From Planctomycetota bacterium (GTDB taxonomy: Bacteria > Planctomycetota > Planctomycetia > Pirellulales > PLA5): a stretch of DNA of 57,350 nt. Positions 55,761 through 57,350 of this stretch are shown here, piece by piece. Below the pieces are notes generated by a model. That model did not search any database. It was not told the DNA's origin and saw only the letters and a list, made by a program, of their open reading frames with translations. The first letter of the stretch is position 1. The number at the start of each line of letters is the position of its first letter. The stretch is taken from assembly GCA_003576845.1 (NCBI GenBank), contig QEVJ01000031.1:1-57350 (forward strand), given 5' to 3'. The position numbers and the translations under genes were made by a program.

Positions 55761-56731
55761 GCGAAAAACACCCGCTCGGCCGTGCCGCGGAGCAGCCATT
55801 GCTTGTCGTCGGCGGTAAGAAAATCGAGCCGATCCTTCACCAGCGCGAGCGAATCGGCATAGGTGTGGCCGTCTTGCACCTGGAACGGGCAGTCCGTTGC
55901 CCACATCAGCCGCTTGGGTCCGAAGGCATCGACGAGCCGCCGCGTCATTGCCGCTAGATCATCGTATGGCGCTTTCTTCTTGCCGAGTGCATAAAACGCC
56001 GACACCTTCACCGCCGAGTGTTTGTGCCGCGCGAGCCGGCAGAGGTTCGCCAGATGCTTTTCGGCGGTTGGGCCCTTCATGCCGATTCGCGCGAAATGAT
56101 CGATGACCACGGGCGTGTCGGGAAACCGCTCGCACATCTTGTCGACGCTCGCGAGCGCGTCCGGGTTGATGAGGCAGCACATGGCGAGCTTTTCGTCAGC
56201 GGCGGTTCGCCATATCGCGGCCATCGCGTCGCTATCGAGCCAGCGGGCCGCGTCCTTGCCGTCGGAAACGATCCGAAAACCGCGCACGCCGTGTTTTTTT
56301 AGTTCCCGCATCGTCGCCGCAGGCTTGTCGAGCGGATCGATCACCGCGACGCCCGAAAACACGCCCGGATGAGCCGCCATCGCGTCGAGCATGTAGCGGT
56401 TGTCGAAGCCGTAGTAGCTCATCTGAATGAGCACGATCCGCGACACACCGAGCGGCCGAGCGTGCGCGAACAACTCCTCCGGCGTGAACGACGCTGGCTT
56501 CATGTCGTCCTTTTCGAAGCCCTTAGCGAGCGGGTACTTATCCGTGTCGCTCGTCCAGACGTGGACGTGGGCGTCGATGTAGCCGGATGCAGATTCGTCG
56601 TATGAAACCGCATACGGTTTGGCTTGATCGCCTAATCCATTCGCGGCACCACTTGCTGCGGTCATTGCAAGCGATACGGCTCCTGAAAATGCGCCCTGCA
56701 GCACTTGTCGACGAGACAATAAGGAGATCAT
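55757..56731 (-). CDS. Amidohydrolase-2 family protein with a Tat-like signal
   Basis: 324 residues from the ATG at 56731. The lead SRRQVLQGAFSGAVSLAMTAASG has the twin arginine of a Tat signal. The metal-binding motif YIDAHVHVWTSD starts the TIM barrel, followed by VLIQMSYYGFDNRYMLDAM, GFRIVSDGKDAARWL, VVIDHFARIGMKGP and, near the end, RLMWATDCPFQVQDG with the last aspartate. These fit the amidohydrolase-2/dihydroorotase-like fold, seen in 2-pyrone-4,6-dicarboxylate and related lactonases. It precedes the NPCBM gene with a 4-base overlap. The substrate is unknown. Confidence 0.88.
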   Translation of the reverse strand: MISLLSRRQVLQGAFSGAVSLAMTAASGAANGLGDQAKPYAVSYDESASGYIDAHVHVWTSDTDKYPLAKGFEKDDMKPASFTPEELFAHARPLGVSRIVLIQMSYYGFDNRYMLDAMAAHPGVFSGVAVIDPLDKPAATMRELKKHGVRGFRIVSDGKDAARWLDSDAMAAIWRTAADEKLAMCCLINPDALASVDKMCERFPDTPVVIDHFARIGMKGPTAEKHLANLCRLARHKHSAVKVSAFYALGKKKAPYDDLAAMTRRLVDAFGPKRLMWATDCPFQVQDGHTYADSLALVKDRLDFLTADDKQWLLRGTAERVFFA

Positions 56732-56815
56732 TCGAGAACCCCACTCACGACTCTGTATTGAAAGTAATAGAACCGCGTTGCCAAATGCTGCAAATAAGGA
56801 CGGCGGTCTCCAATC

Positions 56816-57290
56816 TCAATCGCAACCGGATGGTGGGTTTTTCTCGAAGAAGACTTCGGCCGCGTGCGGAAGCCGAGGCATTTGCGCGGGCGGTTGTTTA
56901 ACCTTTGCTCCGCGTGGCGGGCCTCGTAATGGGTAACGTCGCGAAACTCGGTTCCCTTGGGAAAGTATTGGCGGATCAGGCCGTTGGTGTTCTCGGTCAG
57001 CCCCTGCTTGCGAATGTTACGTGCCGCGTTGATCCGGAAAACCGGGATCGGCAAAGTATAACTTCATGCCGAGATGTTTTTCCAGCCGCCCACACCGCGC
57101 GAACTCCGTACCGCGGTCGAGTGTGAGCGAGTGGCGGTGGTCTTCGTCCAACTCTTTGAGCCGCCGTTTGATCTTGTCGTGCACGTGATCGGCGTCTTTC
57201 GATGGAACCTTGCGATGATCGTGAACCGCGACTTGCGATCGACGTGTCCTGCCTCAGTTGAAACTGGAATGTCGGGCTGGTTAGGTTAGC
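56816..57290 (-). pseudogene. Decayed IS30-family transposase, 3' part
   Basis: Reading in three frames gives the IS30 ending in pieces: HVHDKIKRRLKELDEDHRHS, TLDRGTEFARCGRLEKHLGMK and YFADPGF in one frame, then LTENTNGLIRQYFPKGTEFR and ARHAEQRLNNRPRKCLGFRT in another, and AEVFFEKNPPS in a third. The intact enzyme would have DPHAPWQRGTNENTNG; here frameshifts break this stretch. The 5' end is missing, replaced near 57270-57290 by the start of another element. It is a remnant, not an active transposon. Confidence 0.85.
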
Positions 57291-57350
57291 TACAACCTAA
57301 CCGGAGGAGCATTCCCATGCCGAGAACTCGCAGACGCTTTACCGCCGAGC
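57270..57350 (+). mobile_element. Left end of another insertion sequence, running off the right edge
   Basis: Starting near TGTCGGGCTGG at 57270, a 9-base inverted repeat GGTTAGGTT/AACCTAACC (57279-57287 and 57294-57302) lies before GGAGGA and an ATG. TG at the left tip fits the IS3 family. The exact end and any target duplication cannot be fixed from one side. Confidence 0.5.
57317..57350 (+). CDS. IS3-type OrfA transposase, partial (first 11 codons)
   Basis: The ATG at 57317 has GGAGGA 9 bases upstream. The readable start, MPRTRRRFTAE, matches the usual beginning of IS3/IS911-type OrfA proteins in planctomycetes, with a helix-turn-helix to follow. Only 34 bases are in the window, so the call is tentative. 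Confidence 0.5.
   Translation, partial: MPRTRRRFTAE

Overview
The window looks like a piece of a GC-rich Planctomycetes chromosome, probably from the Pirellulales or a relative, and possibly metagenome-derived. The markers are a secreted protein joining a CxxCH cytochrome domain to WD40 repeats, a membrane-anchored Ser/Thr kinase with the N-terminal segment typical of the phylum, a DUF1080 protein, a CehA/McbA-like metallohydrolase, a giant lamin-tail/LamG/CotH/dockerin protein, a PEP-CTERM LamG protein and an ABC permease fused to a CPBP protease. No rRNA, tRNA or CRISPR array was found. Genes are mostly single or in pairs on both strands, with few long operons.

Layout. 1-1070: a partial exported TlpA-like thioredoxin and an alpha/beta hydrolase that breaks off before its nucleophile; this end may belong to another genome or mark a rearrangement. 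1229-7570: a small exported protein, a sugar transferase, a DinB protein, a sialidase-like protein, a class III aminotransferase and a GT4 glycosyltransferase. 7822-12903: a UPF1-like SF1 helicase with a DbpA-type RNA-binding N-terminus, then a Fur-family regulator and katG, a likely peroxide-defence pair. 13187-27182: large secreted proteins, with a LamG module duplicated between two neighbours. 27706-30896: an ABC-2 exporter. 30964-40661: hisH, a fused 5-oxoprolinase-type HyuA-HyuB protein, a kinase, a lipoate ligase-like gene overlapping ogt, and an M20 amidohydrolase. 41193-43344: a COG3014-like lipoprotein and an LpoB-like protein. 43699-56731: a metallohydrolase, a putative PD-(D/E)XK protein, a PafA-like phosphatase, a zinc-ribbon membrane protein, a GlcD/Fe-S oxidoreductase, moaD, mnmA, a DUF1080 protein, an NPCBM protein and an amidohydrolase. 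56816-57350: a decayed IS30-type transposase cut by the start of another insertion sequence.

The most unusual content is in the repeats. (1) Palindromic elements built on GGGTGGCACTGGCT / AGCCAGTGCCACCC lie in frame at three places inside the 5-oxoprolinase-type gene, and longer relatives lie between genes. (2) G-rich heptamer tandem repeats sit at gene borders; in three cases they abut a start codon with the C-rich strand as the sense strand, and in one case the repeat supplies a stop codon. (3) Many intergenic spacers hold inverted pairs of degenerate A-rich arms around an unrelated centre. Positions and domain calls come from reading the sequence; no similarity search was run, so all family names are recognition by motif.
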